From Pseudomonas kilonensis (lineage in GTDB: Bacteria > Pseudomonadota > Gammaproteobacteria > Pseudomonadales > Pseudomonadaceae): a DNA stretch of 64,000 bases. The first letter of the stretch is position 1. Every line of letters starts with the position of its first letter. The DNA lies in the NCBI RefSeq assembly GCF_001269885.1, contig NZ_LHVH01000035.1:186001-250000 (forward strand), in the 5' to 3' direction. Below are positions 33,943 to 43,052 of the stretch, piece after piece. Position numbers and translations under genes: made by a program. The notes under the pieces are model-generated. The model was not told the origin of the DNA. It was given only the letters and a program-made list of their open reading frames with translations, and searched no databases.

Positions 33943-35697
33943 TTACTGAGCCTTGGTCTCAGTCGCCGCCGGCGTTGTCGCTGCCGGCTTGGCCGCCGGT
34001 TTCTTCGCCGGAGTGGCTTTCTTCACTGGCGCTTTTTTAGCCGGAGCCTTGGCGGCTGGTTTTTTCGCCGCTGGTTTGGCCGCTGCTTTCTTGGCTGGCT
34101 CAACCTTTGCCGGGGCCGGTGCAGGTGGTTCCACCGGTGCCGGCGCAGGAGCGGGTGCAGGTGCTGGAGCAGGCGCTACCGGTTCCGGTGCCTTGACCGG
34201 CTCTGGCTTCTTGTCATCGTCCGAGCCACCAAACAGGTTGCTGAAGAAGTTGCCCTTCTTCGCCGCCACTGCACCAGCCGCCGCCGTTGCAGCAGGCGCG
34301 ACCTTAGGAGGTTCGAACGACTTGCCCGCCGCCAGGTCTTCAACCTGACTGGCCGCGCGCTGACCACTGCGCAACGCGCCTTCCAGGGTACCCGGATACA
34401 GGGTGTCGGTGTGTTCACCGGCAAAGGCTACGCGTTGCAATGGCTTTTCCCACAGGCGCCAGTACTTGCTGATCTGGCCCGGGCCAAAGGCCAGGTACGC
34501 GCCGCCCATGGACGGGTCGGTGCTGTAGCGGCGGATTTCATAGCCGGTGAACGCGCCACGGGCCTGTGGATAAAACGCGTGCAGACGGATCAGTACCTGA
34601 TCGACCATCTGCTTGTCGCCGAAAGCCTGCATCACCCGGGCGTTGTCGCCGGACAGGTTGATGACCACGTTGGCCCCGCCCTTCAAGGCCGGTTCGATCC
34701 ACATCATGCCCAGGCCGGCGTTGCTGTAGATCTCGCCCGACATGCGCGCCTTGCTGTCCCAGACAGGGGTCTTGAACTTGAGCATGATCTGGTCGCGCCA
34801 GCCGTAATTGGTGCTCTTGATCGCGCCTTGATGCTGGGCGTCCAGGGCCGGGGTCAACTGGATCTTGTTCAGCGCCCGCAACGGCACCGCCAGCACCACG
34901 TAATCCGCCTGGTAGCCAACGGCGCCAACTTTGACGGTTACACCGTCCTTGTCTTGGGAGATGGCCGACACAGGCGAACTGGTCTTGATGGTTTTCAGTT
35001 GCTTGACGAACGCCTGGGCCAGTACCGGACTGCCACCGAGCAGGCGCGAGGCCCGCCGGTCGCGGTCGGAGACGCCGCGATAGACGCGGTTCTGCTGGGC
35101 GAAATACAGCAGCGACAGGCGCGAAGGTTCGTCATACCGGGTGCGAATCTCCTGGTTCACCAACTGCCGCGCCGTGGCCGGCAGTTGCAGGCGGTCGAGC
35201 CAGTTGGACACGGTGATCTGGTCCAGCGCATGCAGCGTGCTGGTCGCCGCCGGGTTCAGCGGGTCTTCGATGGAGCGCGCCAGGTCGTCCAGGGTGGTTT
35301 CGTAGCGCTTGAGGGCTTCGGCGGTGGCCGGCTGTTTGCTCGCCAGGTCCGCGGCGGTGAAGTAGATGCCGTCGATCAGGTAGCTGGGGGTGCGCACGAA
35401 CTCCGGGGCCGGCGTGGTGCTCAGCTTGAATGTGGAGACGTACTTGTTCAGCACTGGCTGCGTCTTCTCGTTGCCGATCCACTCGCTAGTGGCCATGCCT
35501 GAACGACCGCCCAGGCTCGGTTTGGCTTCCAGCAGCGTCACGGCCCAGCCTTTGTTCTGCAATTCATAGGCCGCCGTGAGCCCCGCCAGGCCGCCGCCGA
35601 TGACGATGGCCGTCGGTTGTTTGTCCTTGGCCAGCGCCGAAACGCTGAACAGCCCTATCATCACCAGCGCACAGGCGCGCAGCCAACCAGCAGACAT
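33943..35697 (-). CDS. Exported flavin amine oxidase with histone-like Pro/Ala/Lys tail
   Basis: FAD-dependent amine oxidase of 584 residues. MSAGWLRACALVMIGLFSVSALA looks like a signal peptide. The FAD Rossmann motif AIVIGGGLAGLTAAYELQ and LLEAKPSLGGRSG follow, and the C-terminal flavin motif VAFAGEHTDTLYPGTLEGALRSGQRAA ends the catalytic part near residue 460. The last ~105 residues are unusual: a (PA)n stretch followed by repeated PAKKAAAKPAAKK-type sequence, as in histone H1-like proteins and AlgP. It is divergent from bioA and corresponds in position to PA0421 as I recall. Substrate unknown. How an exported FAD enzyme acquires such a DNA-binding-like tail is unexplained. Confidence 0.88.
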   Translation of the reverse strand: MSAGWLRACALVMIGLFSVSALAKDKQPTAIVIGGGLAGLTAAYELQNKGWAVTLLEAKPSLGGRSGMATSEWIGNEKTQPVLNKYVSTFKLSTTPAPEFVRTPSYLIDGIYFTAADLASKQPATAEALKRYETTLDDLARSIEDPLNPAATSTLHALDQITVSNWLDRLQLPATARQLVNQEIRTRYDEPSRLSLLYFAQQNRVYRGVSDRDRRASRLLGGSPVLAQAFVKQLKTIKTSSPVSAISQDKDGVTVKVGAVGYQADYVVLAVPLRALNKIQLTPALDAQHQGAIKSTNYGWRDQIMLKFKTPVWDSKARMSGEIYSNAGLGMMWIEPALKGGANVVINLSGDNARVMQAFGDKQMVDQVLIRLHAFYPQARGAFTGYEIRRYSTDPSMGGAYLAFGPGQISKYWRLWEKPLQRVAFAGEHTDTLYPGTLEGALRSGQRAASQVEDLAAGKSFEPPKVAPAATAAAGAVAAKKGNFFSNLFGGSDDDKKPEPVKAPEPVAPAPAPAPAPAPAPVEPPAPAPAKVEPAKKAAAKPAAKKPAAKAPAKKAPVKKATPAKKPAAKPAATTPAATETKAQ

Positions 35698-35919
35698 TCA
35701 ACGAACTCCGGATTAAACGTAGAAAATTTCAGCTTTCGAGCCAGCCGGCTCAGGGAACGGCGAAGAATACGTCAGCCATCAAAACGCCGCCAGCGACGTC
35801 TATCGCCTCGTTCAAAGTAGTGGGAATGACACAATGGGTTGTCCGCCGGGCCGCCATTGCATAGGCTTGCGCGATTGTTTTGCCCGCGCACGCCGCGAGC
35901 CGCCTCGAGGAGACTGTAC

Positions 35920-37326
35920 ATGGGCCTGAATAACCAGTGGATGCAACGCGACCTTGCGGTGCTATGGCACCCCTGCACCCAGATGAAAGACCACGAACAG
36001 CTGCCGCTGATCCCCATCAAGCGCGGTGAAGGCGTGTGGCTGGAAGATTTCGAAGGCAAGCGCTATCTCGATGCCGTCAGCTCCTGGTGGGTCAACGTAT
36101 TCGGCCACGCCAACCCGCGCATCAACCAGCGCATCAAGGACCAGGTCGATCAGTTGGAGCATGTGATCCTCGCCGGTTTCAGCCACCAGCCGGTGATCGA
36201 GCTGTCCGAGCGCCTGGTGAAGATGACGCCCGAAGGCCTGACCCGGTGCTTCTACTCCGATAACGGCTCGTCCTGCATCGAAGTGGCGATGAAGATGAGC
36301 TTCCACTACTGGATCAATCGCGGCCGGCCGGACAAAAAACGCTTCGTCACCCTGAGCAACAGTTACCACGGCGAAACCATCGCGGCGATGTCGGTGGGCG
36401 ATGTGCCGTTGTTCACTGAAACCTACAAGGCGTTGCTGCTGGACACCATCAAGGTGCCGAGCCCCGACTGCTACCACCGCCCTGAAGGCATGGGTTGGGA
36501 AGAACATTCGCGCAACATGTTCGCGGCCATGGAGCAGACCCTGGCCGAGCACCACGACACGGTGGCGGCAGTGATCGTCGAACCGTTGATCCAGGGCGCC
36601 GGCGGCATGCGCATGTACCACCCGGTGTACCTGAAGTTGCTGCGCGAGGCCTGCGACCGCTATGGCGTGCACCTGATCCACGACGAAATCGCCGTTGGCT
36701 TCGGCCGTACCGGGACGATGTTCGCCTGTGAGCAGGCCGGCATCACGCCGGATTTCCTCTGCCTGTCCAAGGCGCTGACCGGCGGTTACCTGCCGCTGGC
36801 CACGTGCGTGACCACCGATGAGGTCTACAGCGCGTTCTACGACGACTACCCGACCCTGCGCGCCTTCCTGCATTCCCACAGCTACACCGGCAACCCGCTG
36901 GCCTGCGCGGCGGCCCTGGCAACGCTGGATATCTTCGAAGAAGACAACGTCATCGAGAACAACAAGGCCCTGGCCCAACGCATGGCGAGCGCCACCGCGC
37001 ACCTGGCCGACCACCCGAACGTGGCCGAAGTACGCCAGACCGGCATGGTGCTGGCCATCGAGATGGTCAAGGACAAGGCCAGCAAAACCGCTTATCCGTG
37101 GCAGGAACGGCGTGGCCTGAGTGTGTTCCAGCATGCCTTGGAGCGAGGTGCCTTGCTGCGTCCGCTGGGCAGCGTGGTGTATTTCCTGCCGCCGTATGTC
37201 ATCACCCCGGAGCAGATCGATTTCCTCGCCGAAGTGGCCAGCGAAGGCATCGACATTGCCACCCGGGACAAGGTCAGCGTGGCGGTGCCGAAGGACTTCC
37301 ACCCGGGTTATCGCGATCCGGGCTGA
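35920..37326 (+). CDS. bioA: Adenosylmethionine-8-amino-7-oxononanoate aminotransferase
   Basis: PLP enzyme of biotin synthesis that uses SAM as the amino donor to make 7,8-diaminopelargonate. The 468-residue class III aminotransferase has the BioA-specific N terminus WHPCTQMKDHEQLPLIPIKRG, the DNGSSCIEVAMKMS phosphate site, HDEIAVGFGRTGTMFACE, and PLP lysine K284 in LSKALTGGYLPLA. GAGGAG lies before the ATG. No other biotin gene is adjacent. rsmE follows in the same direction after a REPIN. With metK, ahcY and metF it adds to the SAM-linked genes of this window. Confidence 0.96.
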   Translation: MGLNNQWMQRDLAVLWHPCTQMKDHEQLPLIPIKRGEGVWLEDFEGKRYLDAVSSWWVNVFGHANPRINQRIKDQVDQLEHVILAGFSHQPVIELSERLVKMTPEGLTRCFYSDNGSSCIEVAMKMSFHYWINRGRPDKKRFVTLSNSYHGETIAAMSVGDVPLFTETYKALLLDTIKVPSPDCYHRPEGMGWEEHSRNMFAAMEQTLAEHHDTVAAVIVEPLIQGAGGMRMYHPVYLKLLREACDRYGVHLIHDEIAVGFGRTGTMFACEQAGITPDFLCLSKALTGGYLPLATCVTTDEVYSAFYDDYPTLRAFLHSHSYTGNPLACAAALATLDIFEEDNVIENNKALAQRMASATAHLADHPNVAEVRQTGMVLAIEMVKDKASKTAYPWQERRGLSVFQHALERGALLRPLGSVVYFLPPYVITPEQIDFLAEVASEGIDIATRDKVSVAVPKDFHPGYRDPG

Positions 37327-37340
37327 GCCTGGGCCACCGC

Positions 37341-37409
37341 CATCGCGGGCAAGCCTTGCTCCCACAGAGAAATGCGAACCCACTGTGGGAGCAAGGCTTG
37401 CCCGCGATG
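37341..37409. repeat. REPIN between bioA and rsmE
   Basis: Inverted arms ATCGCGGGCAAGCCTTGCTC and mirror, short loop. Confidence 0.9.
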
Positions 37410-37456
37410 AGGCCGCGAGCTTCAACCACGATCATTTTTTCTTGCAGAGACTCCAC

Positions 37457-38176
37457 ATGAGACTGTCCCGCTTCTTCATCGACGCGCCCCTGAGCCTCGG
37501 CGACCACGAACTGCCTGAAGCCCAGGCCCATTACATCGGCCGTGTGCTGCGCATGGCCGAAGGCGATGCCGTGCAGGTGTTCGACGGCTCGGGCCAGGAG
37601 TTTCGCGGCACCCTGGCCGAGGTCGGCAAGAAACGCGTGCGGGTGCAATTGGACGAGCAGTTCGCCGGGCAAGCTGAATCGCCGCTGCGCATCCACCTCG
37701 GCCAGGGCCTGTCCCGGGGCGAGCGCATGGATTGGGCGATCCAGAAAGCCACGGAGCTGGGCGTCAGTGAGATCACGCCGATTTTCAGCGAACGCTGCGA
37801 AGTACGCCTCAAGGACGAGCGTGCCGACAAGCGCCTGCTGCACTGGCGCCAGGTGGCAATCAGCGCCTGCGAGCAGTGCGGGCGCTCAAGCGTGCCGGTG
37901 ATCCACCCACCGCTGCTGCTGGCTGACTGGCTGAAACAGACCGAGGCCGAGCTGAAGCTGGTGCTGCATCCAGTGGCCGAGCCGCTGGTCAGCCATGACA
38001 AACCGTCGACGTTGGCGTTCCTGATTGGTCCCGAAGGCGGGTTGTCGGATGCCGAGGTCGAACAGGCCAAATCCGCCGGCTACCACGCCGCCCGCCTTGG
38101 CCCCCGCGTGCTGCGCACCGAAACCGCGCCGGTTGTGGCACTGGCGGTGGCGCAGCAGCTATGGGGGGATTTCTAA
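37457..38176 (+). CDS. rsmE: 16S rRNA m3U1498 methyltransferase
   Basis: SPOUT methyltransferase that methylates N3 of U1498 in 16S rRNA using SAM. The 239-residue protein starts MRLSRFFIDAPL with a PUA-like N-terminal domain (QAHYIGRVLRMAEGDAVQVFDG), then RMDWAIQKATELGVSEITPI, and a C-terminal trefoil knot with FLIGPEGGLSDAEVEQA and RLGPRVLRTETAPVVAL. Normal length. It lies after bioA, as in other Pseudomonas genomes. Confidence 0.96.
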   Translation: MRLSRFFIDAPLSLGDHELPEAQAHYIGRVLRMAEGDAVQVFDGSGQEFRGTLAEVGKKRVRVQLDEQFAGQAESPLRIHLGQGLSRGERMDWAIQKATELGVSEITPIFSERCEVRLKDERADKRLLHWRQVAISACEQCGRSSVPVIHPPLLLADWLKQTEAELKLVLHPVAEPLVSHDKPSTLAFLIGPEGGLSDAEVEQAKSAGYHAARLGPRVLRTETAPVVALAVAQQLWGDF

Positions 38177-38201
38177 TCCCCTGCGGCCACTGAAGATCAA
38201 T

Positions 38202-38306
38202 TGTGGGAGCGGCGGTGCGGCGATCCGACTTGCTCGCGAAAGCGGTGTATCAGTCAATATTGTGCTGGCTGACACACCGCTTTCGCGAGCAAGCCCGCTC
38301 CCACAG
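38202..38306. repeat. REPIN downstream of rsmE
   Basis: The left arm is interrupted by GGCGGTGCGGCGATCC before CTTGCTCGCGA. The right arm CGCGAGCAAGCCCGCTCCCA is intact. Confidence 0.85.
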
Positions 38307-38345
38307 TAGATCAGTGGTGTTCAGAACTCGGTGCGGGGTCATGGA

Positions 38346-38963
38346 TTAGAGCACGTAGAACAGAATCGCCACGAAGTGCAGCAAACTGCCGGCGATGACA
38401 AACAGGTGCCAGATGCCATGGGCGTGGCGCAGCCGGTGGTCGAGGGCGAAAAAGATAATGCCCACGGTGTACAACACGCCGCCCGAGGCCAGCCAGGCAA
38501 ACCCGGCGCTGCCCAGGGCCGCCAGCAGCGGCTTGACAGCCACCAGCACGATCCAGCCCATCACCGCGTAGATCACAATCGACAGGATCCGCGCTTCGGA
38601 GCGCGGCTTGATCTCCTGCAAGATACCAATCACGGCCAGCCCCCAGACGATCCCGAACAACGTCCAGCCCCACGGCCCGCGCAGCGTCACCAGGCAGAAT
38701 GGCGTATAGCTGCCGGCGATCAGCAGGTAGATCGAAAAGTGATCGACCTTCTGCATGATTGCTTTTTTGCGCCCACGCACGCTGTGGTAAACCGTCGACG
38801 CGCTGTACAGCACCAGCAGGGTGAACCCGTAGATCGCCACGCTGACGATCTTCCACGGATCGCCCGCCATCCCGGCAATCACCAGCAACCACACCGCCCC
38901 GATAAAAGCCGCCACCGCCCCGACCAAGTGCGTCCAGGCGTTGAGTCGTTCCCCGTGATACAT
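38346..38963 (-). CDS. Hemolysin III / YqfA family membrane protein
   Basis: Seven-helix inner-membrane protein of the HlyIII/adiponectin-receptor superfamily, 205 residues. Conserved features are NAWTHLVGAVAAFIG in TM1, SASTVYHSVRGRKK, VDHFSIYLLIAGSYTPFCL, and the C-terminal histidines HRLRHAHGIWHLFVIAGSLLHF. The His and Asp residues bind zinc in the eukaryotic relatives. The ATG at 38963 is used, with GAGGTG upstream; a GTG five codons earlier is also in frame. Despite the name, haemolytic activity is not established for this group. Confidence 0.9.
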   Translation of the reverse strand: MYHGERLNAWTHLVGAVAAFIGAVWLLVIAGMAGDPWKIVSVAIYGFTLLVLYSASTVYHSVRGRKKAIMQKVDHFSIYLLIAGSYTPFCLVTLRGPWGWTLFGIVWGLAVIGILQEIKPRSEARILSIVIYAVMGWIVLVAVKPLLAALGSAGFAWLASGGVLYTVGIIFFALDHRLRHAHGIWHLFVIAGSLLHFVAILFYVL

Positions 38964-39055
38964 CCAGTCCCACCTCACATTCCAGAACAGACGCCAAGGC
39001 TCAGGCCTGGCGCTTTAAAGTGCAATGTTTTGCTTTTAAACCTGGAGACATACCT

Positions 39056-39203
39056 TGTGGCGAGGGGATTTATCCCCGCTGGGCTGCGAAGCAGCCCCAA
39101 TGCAGCTAAGTGCGATCAGCCTGACACGACGAGATGACAGGATTTGGGGCCGCTTCGCTGCCCAGCGGGGCGGTGCGACGTTTCGCTAAATCCCCTCGCC
39201 ACA
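39056..39203. repeat. Inverted repeat pair, GTGGCGAGGGG family
   Basis: TGTGGCGAGGGGATTTATCC at the left and CCCCTCGCCACA at the right, with GCTGCGAAGCAGC-type inner palindromes. It ends 47 bases before mdcR. Confidence 0.85.
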
Positions 39204-39250
39204 AAGGCTTCTTGGGGCACAATCGGGCGATACGAATAAGAGTCCGCCCC

Positions 39251-40165
39251 ATGCTGATCGACGAAGAATTGACCCTGAAGAAACTCGAGGTGTTCCTGGC
39301 CTTCATGCGCACCGGCAATCTGGCGCGGGCGGCGGCCGAGTTGCAGACCAGCAACGTCAGCGTGCACCGGGCCATTCACTCGCTGGAGAGCGCCCTGCGT
39401 TGCCCGCTGTTCAAGCACGAAGGCCGCAACCTCACGCCGCTGGAAAGCGCTTATGTGCTGGAAGAGCGGGCGCAGAAGCTGATCCAGGACGTGGTCGAAA
39501 GCGTACGCCTGACCCGCGAAGCCGCCGGCTTCTCCGCCGAACGCTTCAAGCTCGGCTCGTTGTATTCGTTGACGGTCAAGACCGTGCCGCAACTGATCAT
39601 GGGCCTGAAAATCCGTCGCAGCGAGCTCAATATCGACCTGATCCTGGGCTCGAACATCGACCTGCTGTACAAGCTCAAGAACATGGAAGTGGACGCGATC
39701 CTGATCTCCCTGGACGACAGCGTGAACGACCCGGACTGCGAGCATATCGAGCTGTTCTCCGACGACATCTTCCTCGCCACGCCGGCCGACTCACCCTTTG
39801 CCCAACGCAGCGAGGTCGATCTGGCCGAGGTGCGCGACGAGACGTTCATCACCCTGACCCAGGGTTTTGCCACGCACCAGGACGGCATCCGGGTGTTCAA
39901 GCAGGCGGGGTTCGAGCCGAAGGTGGCGATGCAGGTCAACGACATCTTCACCCTGCTGAGCATGGTCAGCTCCGGGGTGGGTTATGCCTTGCTGCCGGGC
40001 AGGATCGCGTCGGTGTATGAGAACCGGGTGAAACTGATCCCGTTGCAGGAAAGGTATCGGCTACAACAGCGCATTGGCGTGGTGTTCCTGAAAGCCAAGG
40101 AGCGTGATCCGAACCTGCTGGCGCTGTTGGCTGAGTGTCGGATGTATGCCAATCGTCAGAGCTGA
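39251..40165 (+). CDS. mdcR: LysR-type regulator of malonate decarboxylase genes
   Basis: Probable malonate-responsive activator. The 304-residue protein has a LysR winged HTH at about 8-68 (KKLEVFLAFMRTGNLARAAA, TSNVSVHRAIHSLES) and a periplasmic-binding-protein-like effector domain (LGSLYSLTVKTVPQLIMGLK). Assignment to MdcR rests on position: it lies immediately beyond the madM end of the mdc operon in convergent orientation, the arrangement I recall in Pseudomonas. A candidate target is the T-N11-A site upstream of mdcA. The ATG at 39251 gives the usual short LysR N terminus. Confidence 0.88.
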   Translation: MLIDEELTLKKLEVFLAFMRTGNLARAAAELQTSNVSVHRAIHSLESALRCPLFKHEGRNLTPLESAYVLEERAQKLIQDVVESVRLTREAAGFSAERFKLGSLYSLTVKTVPQLIMGLKIRRSELNIDLILGSNIDLLYKLKNMEVDAILISLDDSVNDPDCEHIELFSDDIFLATPADSPFAQRSEVDLAEVRDETFITLTQGFATHQDGIRVFKQAGFEPKVAMQVNDIFTLLSMVSSGVGYALLPGRIASVYENRVKLIPLQERYRLQQRIGVVFLKAKERDPNLLALLAECRMYANRQS

Positions 40166-40179
40166 AACCGAGTCGCCCA

Positions 40180-40252
40180 TATCGCGAGCAGGCTCGCTCC
40201 CACATTGGATCGGTGTTCACAAATCCCCTGTGGGAGCGAGCCTGCTCGCGAT
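40180..40252. repeat. REPIN between mdcR and madM
   Basis: Inverted arms TCGCGAGCAGGCTCGCTCCC and mirror. It sits between two convergent genes, where it may help terminate both. Confidence 0.9.
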
Positions 40253-40284
40253 GAGGACAGCCCTCTCAGCGCACATTCAAAGCC

Positions 40285-41049
40285 CTACCCCATCAACCCC
40301 CGCATGATCAAAAACAACAACGAAGGCCCCAACAAGCACCCAAGCGCCGTATAGAACGCCGCCGTCAGGCAGCCATACGGCACCAGCTTCGGATCGGTGG
40401 CCGCCAGCCCCCCGGCCACGCCGCTGGAGGTGCCCATCAAGCCACCGAAGATCACCGCACTGCGTGGATTATCCAGGCCAATCATCGGTGCCACGAACGG
40501 TGTCGCCACCATCACCAGGATCGCCTTGATCAACCCGGCGGCAATGGACAGCGCCATCACTTCGGAACTGGCACCAATCGCCGCCCCGGTCACCGGCCCG
40601 ACGATGTAGGTCACCGCCCCGGCGCCAATGGTGGTCAGGCTCACCACATCGGTGTAACCGAACGCCATCGCCACGCCCACGCCAGCAATGAACGACGTGC
40701 CGACCCCGACGAACAGCGCCAGCACCCCAACGAAACCGGCGCGCTTGAGTTCTTCGATACTCACGCCAAACGCCGTGGCGACGATGGCAAAGTCCCGCAG
40801 CATCGCACCGCCGAGCAAGCCGATCCCGGACAGCAGTGGAATGTCCACCACGCCCTTCTGCCCACCGGTCATTGCCCCGCCGATGTAGGAGAGCATCAGT
40901 CCCAGGAGAATGGCGATGGCCGAGCCATGCAGGCGGCCTTTAGTGAAGGTGTTGCTGATCCAGTAGGACACCCACATGGTGATGCCGACAATCGCAAAAC
41001 CACTGATCAGGCCGTAGCCGGTGATGACTTTCATCATGGATTCGTACAT
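40285..41049 (-). CDS. madM: Malonate transporter subunit MadM
   Basis: Larger subunit of the two-component sodium/malonate importer MadLM. The 254-residue protein is very hydrophobic with about eight to nine helices and glycine-rich turns (LLSGIGLLGGAMLRDFAI, GPVTGAAIGASSEVMALS, GGLMGTSSGVAGGLAATDPK). I use the ATG at 41049 (MYESMMKVITGYG) with GGGTGA upstream. A GTG at 41058 that overlaps the madL stop is an alternative. It is the last gene of the mdc operon. Confidence 0.93.
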   Translation of the reverse strand: MYESMMKVITGYGLISGFAIVGITMWVSYWISNTFTKGRLHGSAIAILLGLMLSYIGGAMTGGQKGVVDIPLLSGIGLLGGAMLRDFAIVATAFGVSIEELKRAGFVGVLALFVGVGTSFIAGVGVAMAFGYTDVVSLTTIGAGAVTYIVGPVTGAAIGASSEVMALSIAAGLIKAILVMVATPFVAPMIGLDNPRSAVIFGGLMGTSSGVAGGLAATDPKLVPYGCLTAAFYTALGCLLGPSLLFLIMRGLMG

Positions 41050-41054
41050 GGCAA

Positions 41055-41447
41055 TCACCCGACCGTCTTAACGGAAACGTCGCCCTGGGGCCCTTTGTTG
41101 CCAATGCGCACCAGCACGGGCACCAACGCAAAGGCAATCACCACCGCCAGGGTCCCGGCCAGGATCGCCATTGGCCCGCCCTTGAGCGCGCCGTAGACGT
41201 TTTGCTGCGCCGCCATCGCGACCACGATGGGGATGTAGACCGCGCTCCAGAATTCCACGCCGGCCTCGGATTTGCCCTTGAACAGGCCACGCTTGCCCAG
41301 GTAACTGCCCAGGCCGATCAACAGCAGCATCGCAATGCCGACGCCGCCGACGTTGGCCGGCACGCCGATCAATTTGCCCAGCAGCTCACCGATAAAAATA
41401 CCCGCCAGGGTACAAAAGGCCAAAAATGCCACACCGTAGATAATCAT
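41055..41447 (-). CDS. madL: Malonate transporter subunit MadL
   Basis: Small subunit of the MadLM malonate importer, 130 residues with four hydrophobic helices. MIIYGVAFLAFCTLAGIFIGELLGKLIGVPANVGGVGIAM opens the protein, and WSAVYIPIVVAMAAQQNVYGAL is the conserved central part. GAGGA lies before the ATG at 41447. The stop at 41055 lies a few bases before the madM start, so the two are translationally coupled. It lets the cell take up the substrate that the upstream-encoded enzyme degrades. Confidence 0.93.
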   Translation of the reverse strand: MIIYGVAFLAFCTLAGIFIGELLGKLIGVPANVGGVGIAMLLLIGLGSYLGKRGLFKGKSEAGVEFWSAVYIPIVVAMAAQQNVYGALKGGPMAILAGTLAVVIAFALVPVLVRIGNKGPQGDVSVKTVG

Positions 41448-41514
41448 TGTTGTAGTCCTCAAAGTGCATCGTCGAAGTTGTTGTTTTTGTGCTTCGCCAG
41501 CTTGAGTCGGTGGT

Positions 41515-42435
41515 TTAGGGTTGGCGGTTTCCCTCCTCACGCAACAGCGCCTGCAAGGTGTCGAGCCGGGCGCCGTCGAAAGCCATGACAGTGCCCTGCT
41601 CGAATACCCGACGCGCCAGGGCGGTCAGCACCGCACCGGGCGGCAGTTCGACCTGTAGTCGCACGCCGCGCTCGTAGGCGCTTTGCACGGTGCCGCGCCA
41701 ATCCACCACGCGGCACATGTTGAACGCCAGGTCGTCGCGCAAGGCCTCGGTGTTGATCAGCGGTCGCGCGCGGCTACCGCTGAGATAACCCAAGGCCGGT
41801 GCTTTCAACGGCACGTCGGCAAATGCCTGGGCCAATGCCCGGGCCGGTGTTTCCAGCAACGGGCAATGAGACGGCACGCTTACCGCCAGCCGACAGGCCT
41901 TCCCGGCACCCAGGCTTCGCGCTAGTTTGGCAACGTTGCTCATGGCCGCGTCACTGCCGGCGATGACCACCTGGTTATCCGCGTTGATGTTGGCCAGGTA
42001 GACCGGTGTGCGGTCGCCGTGCACTTGCGCCAGCAACGCTTCCACTGCCGCGAGTTCCAAGCCGATGATCGCGGTCATGCCATAGCCTTGCGGATACGCC
42101 TGTTGCATCAATTCGCCCCGCAGGCTGACCAGTCGCAAAGCATCCTCGAACCCCAGCGCCCCAGCCACCACCGCCGCTGGATAAGCACCGATGGACAGCC
42201 CCGCCACGTAGTCCGGGGCAGGTGCTTGTTCCAACAATCGCCGCGACGCTGCCACGCCGGCGATCAACAGGCACAGTTGCACGGCGCGGGTCGATTGCAA
42301 GGCCTCGGCGCTGTCCAGTTGCAAGACGTCCTCACCGAGCACGTCACCCGCTTCGTCGAGGACTTGTGGCGCCAGGCCATGGAGCATGCCCACGCGCTGC
42401 GCACCCTGGCCGGGAAAGACGAAGAGGCTGCTCAC
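41515..42435 (-). CDS. mdcH: Malonyl-CoA:ACP transacylase MdcH
   Basis: Charges the acyl-carrier subunit MdcC with malonyl from malonyl-CoA to start the malonate decarboxylase cycle. The 306-residue FabD-type acyltransferase has FVFPGQGAQRVGML, the GLSIGAYPAAV nucleophile elbow (GxSxG), the catalytic VPSHCPLLE histidine and the final LPPGAVLTALARR. The start is a GTG at 42435 overlapping the mdcG stop codon (GTGA), with GGAG upstream, so mdcG and mdcH are coupled. Confidence 0.94.
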   Translation of the reverse strand: MSSLFVFPGQGAQRVGMLHGLAPQVLDEAGDVLGEDVLQLDSAEALQSTRAVQLCLLIAGVAASRRLLEQAPAPDYVAGLSIGAYPAAVVAGALGFEDALRLVSLRGELMQQAYPQGYGMTAIIGLELAAVEALLAQVHGDRTPVYLANINADNQVVIAGSDAAMSNVAKLARSLGAGKACRLAVSVPSHCPLLETPARALAQAFADVPLKAPALGYLSGSRARPLINTEALRDDLAFNMCRVVDWRGTVQSAYERGVRLQVELPPGAVLTALARRVFEQGTVMAFDGARLDTLQALLREEGNRQP

Positions 42436-43052
42436 GCGACTTGCTCCAATGAAGGCTGCCAAGGATCGCTCACCAGCCGTGCCTGAACATCATCCTTGAG
42501 CAAGACCCGACGCGACGCCCCCGCCCACTCGCGCAAGGCCACGGCGCCGCAGGGTGTTTGCAACTGCATATCCACGGCGCAGGCCGAAGCATCCAGTTGC
42601 GCCAGCAATTCCCTTGCGTGGAGACGATCGAGAAAGTGTGGCACCCGCAGAATCAAATCCAGGTCGCTGCGTTCATGCAGCGCCTCGATACCCGTGGCGA
42701 GCTCAAAGCCGGCGCTGCCGCTGACGCCCCAGGCCCAGCCACTGGCATCGAGCAGCGGACGCAGGCGGGACAGCGCTTGCAGGGCTGGCAAGTCGCGGGT
42801 CGACGGGACGTGACAAAGGTCTTCCGGCCTGACGCGACGGGAAATCGCCATAACCGCCATCGACGTTGCATAACGTTGCTCGCGCAAGCGTCCACGCACT
42901 CCGACCGCGATGTGATCGGGTGCCGTCAGCGAGCGCCGAACCACCACCGGTTGACCGGCGTTGATCGCGTCGGCCACCCACACCGGCGCATCCGCCGGCA
43001 ACTGTTGTGGGGTCAGCCCCCACAGCAGGTCATGGGCCAGATACGTACTCAC
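42432..43052 (-). CDS. mdcG: Phosphoribosyl-dephospho-CoA transferase MdcG
   Basis: Nucleotidyltransferase that attaches the phosphoribosyl-dephospho-CoA prosthetic group to Ser25 of MdcC. The 206-residue protein has the family's DxD-type site (ERSDLDLILRVP) and GSAGFELATGIEAL before it. The start is one of two successive GTG codons; I take the one at 43052, which overlaps the mdcE stop (GTGA). It works with MdcB, which makes the prosthetic-group precursor. Confidence 0.92.
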   Translation of the reverse strand: MSTYLAHDLLWGLTPQQLPADAPVWVADAINAGQPVVVRRSLTAPDHIAVGVRGRLREQRYATSMAVMAISRRVRPEDLCHVPSTRDLPALQALSRLRPLLDASGWAWGVSGSAGFELATGIEALHERSDLDLILRVPHFLDRLHARELLAQLDASACAVDMQLQTPCGAVALREWAGASRRVLLKDDVQARLVSDPWQPSLEQVA

